Of a stretch of 8,147 bases of DNA, positions 7,414 to 8,147 are shown in pieces. A program made the position numbers and the translations under genes. Every line of letters begins with the position of its first letter. Within the stretch, counting starts at the first letter, position 1. The DNA is from an archaeon (GTDB taxonomy: Archaea; Thermoproteota; Nitrososphaeria; Nitrososphaerales; Gagatemarchaeaceae): assembly GCA_021822995.1 (NCBI GenBank), contig JAKAPN010000038.1, positions 1-8,147 of the forward strand, in the 5' to 3' direction. The notes under the pieces are model-generated. The model worked only from the letters and a program-made list of their open reading frames with translations, did no database searches and was not told the origin of the DNA.

Positions 7414-7430
7414 AAACGCTTAAAGCGTTT
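7414..7430. promoter_or_regulatory. Palindromic divergent promoter/operator between two KaiC-like genes
   Basis: AAACGCTT-A-AAGCGTTT is a perfect inverted repeat with 8-bp arms around one base (7422). Its core reads GCTTAAAGC on + and GCTTTAAGC on -, each similar to an archaeal TATA box, with A-rich flanks (AAACG) where a BRE would sit. The centre is 27 nt from the - strand ATG (7395) and 28 nt from the + strand TTG (7450). Archaeal TATA boxes sit about 25-27 bp upstream of transcription starts, so both transcripts would begin at or next to the start codon. It could instead be, or also be, a repressor site. Confidence 0.6.
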
Positions 7431-7449
7431 GGCCGCAAGATTCGCGCGT

Positions 7450-8147
7450 TTGTACACCAGAGTCGGCGTCAAGGGAGTCGACTCCCTCCTCGACGACAAG
7501 GGCCTCCCCAAGGGGCACAATGTGCTGGTCCTCGGCGCGCCCGGCAGCGGCAAGACCACCTTCGGGCTCCAGTACCTCGTCGCAGGCGCAAAGTCGGGAG
7601 AGAACGGGGTCTACGTCTCCCTGGACGAGGACCCGAACCGCCTCCTCGAGAGCGCCGAAGCGCTCGGGCTCGGGGTGAAGTCCCAGGTCGCGGCCAAGAA
7701 GCTCGCGGTCGTCGACGCGTCCCCCATCAGGCTCCTCCCGGCGAAGGTGAAGCTCGGCGCCACGGAGATAGGCAGGAAGGAGTTCGCCGTCGCGACGCTG
7801 ATCAATTCCGTCTCCGACGCCATCAAGAAGGTGGGCGCGGAGCGCGTGGTGATAGACCCGATATCCACACTCGTCGTCCACTATTCGGACGACTACGAGA
7901 GGAGGATAGCCCTGCTGGACCTGATGGCTGCGACTGTCAAGAGCGGATGCACGACTTTGCTTGTGGCGGAAATGAGCGACCCGTCCCTGCAGCGCAGGTA
8001 CCAGTTCGAAGAGTTCATCGCCGACGGGGTCCTCGTTCTGACCCGGGTGCTGAGCGGCCAGAGCTTCACCCGCGTGTTCAGCGTGGAGAAGATGCGGGGG
8101 ATAAACAACGACAGCCAGCCGCACCCGTACAAGATCTCAGAAGGCGG
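7450..8147 (+). CDS. KaiC-like ATPase, 3' end outside window
   Basis: The frame is open from the TTG at 7450 to the window end, 232 complete codons with no stop. The N-terminus YTRVGVKGVDSLLDDKGLPKG (2-22) and Walker A GAPGSGKT (29-36) mark a KaiC-type domain. It continues with VSLDEDPNRLL (56-66, probable catalytic Glu60), Walker B RVVIDP (132-137) and the terminal hairpin motif EKMRGINNDSQPHPYKI (213-229). One KaiC domain is therefore essentially complete at the window edge; the protein may end soon after or continue into a second domain. TTG at 7450 is preferred because the family motif starts right after it and it sits 28 nt from the TATA-like palindrome with no Shine-Dalgarno site, fitting a leaderless start. 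TTG at 7429 in the same frame would add seven residues (after the start) but lies inside the palindrome's edge. The long frames on the opposite strand are shadows. This paralogue matches the KaiC consensus better than its divergent neighbour. Confidence 0.95.
   Translation, partial: MYTRVGVKGVDSLLDDKGLPKGHNVLVLGAPGSGKTTFGLQYLVAGAKSGENGVYVSLDEDPNRLLESAEALGLGVKSQVAAKKLAVVDASPIRLLPAKVKLGATEIGRKEFAVATLINSVSDAIKKVGAERVVIDPISTLVVHYSDDYERRIALLDLMAATVKSGCTTLLVAEMSDPSLQRRYQFEEFIADGVLVLTRVLSGQSFTRVFSVEKMRGINNDSQPHPYKISEG

Noticed and set aside
7420..8124. 234-codon open frame on the - strand opposite the KaiC-like gene
   Set aside because: The + strand shows Walker A, Walker B and the KaiC hairpin in one frame; the antisense frame has no such support.
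1..8147. CRISPR arrays, tRNA/rRNA genes, insertion sequences
   Set aside because: No regularly spaced direct repeats, no tRNA-like cloverleaf and no transposase-like frame or terminal inverted repeats were seen; the window is almost fully explained by coding sequence.

Overview
The window looks like archaeal chromosome of moderately high GC. The evidence is a FlaI/ArlI-type (VirB11-like) secretion ATPase next to a double-domain FlaJ/TadC-type platform protein, a secreted repeat protein rich in N-glycosylation sequons, two single-domain KaiC-like ATPases, frequent TTG starts, and an intergenic region that reads as a TATA-driven leaderless promoter. I cannot name the species. A TACK-type lineage such as a non-ammonia-oxidising Nitrososphaeria or Bathyarchaeia relative is a guess from style only.

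Positions 2-6647 (+ strand) form a tightly packed four-gene cluster. It holds the 3' end of a secreted, cysteine-containing pilin-like protein (2-652), a type IV pilus assembly ATPase (663-2285), its polytopic membrane platform (2282-4012), and an 853-residue surface protein (4086-6647). The last has a signal peptide, about seven Ig-like beta-sandwich repeats, one C-terminal membrane anchor and an acidic cytoplasmic tail. The three complete genes all appear to start with TTG. The ATPase stop and platform start share a TTGA overlap. The surface-protein start shares a second TTGA with a tiny 22-codon frame that fills the only sizeable gap. Together the genes suggest an archaeal type IV pilus or adhesion-filament machine plus a dedicated, membrane-anchored surface partner. 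No prepilin peptidase or archaellum accessory genes (arlF/G/H-like) are visible in the window.

A 73-bp convergent gap follows (6648-6720). Positions 6721-8147 carry two KaiC/RadA-superfamily ATPases transcribed divergently (6721-7395 on -, 7450 to the window end on +). Their 54-bp spacer contains a perfect 17-nt palindrome, AAACGCTT-A-AAGCGTTT, whose AT core reads as a TATA-like element on both strands. Its centre lies 27 and 28 nt from the two start codons. This fits one symmetrical element driving two leaderless transcripts, or an operator covering both. It is the most interesting regulatory signal in the window. KaiC-like proteins near pilus genes could be regulatory, but no functional link is shown here.
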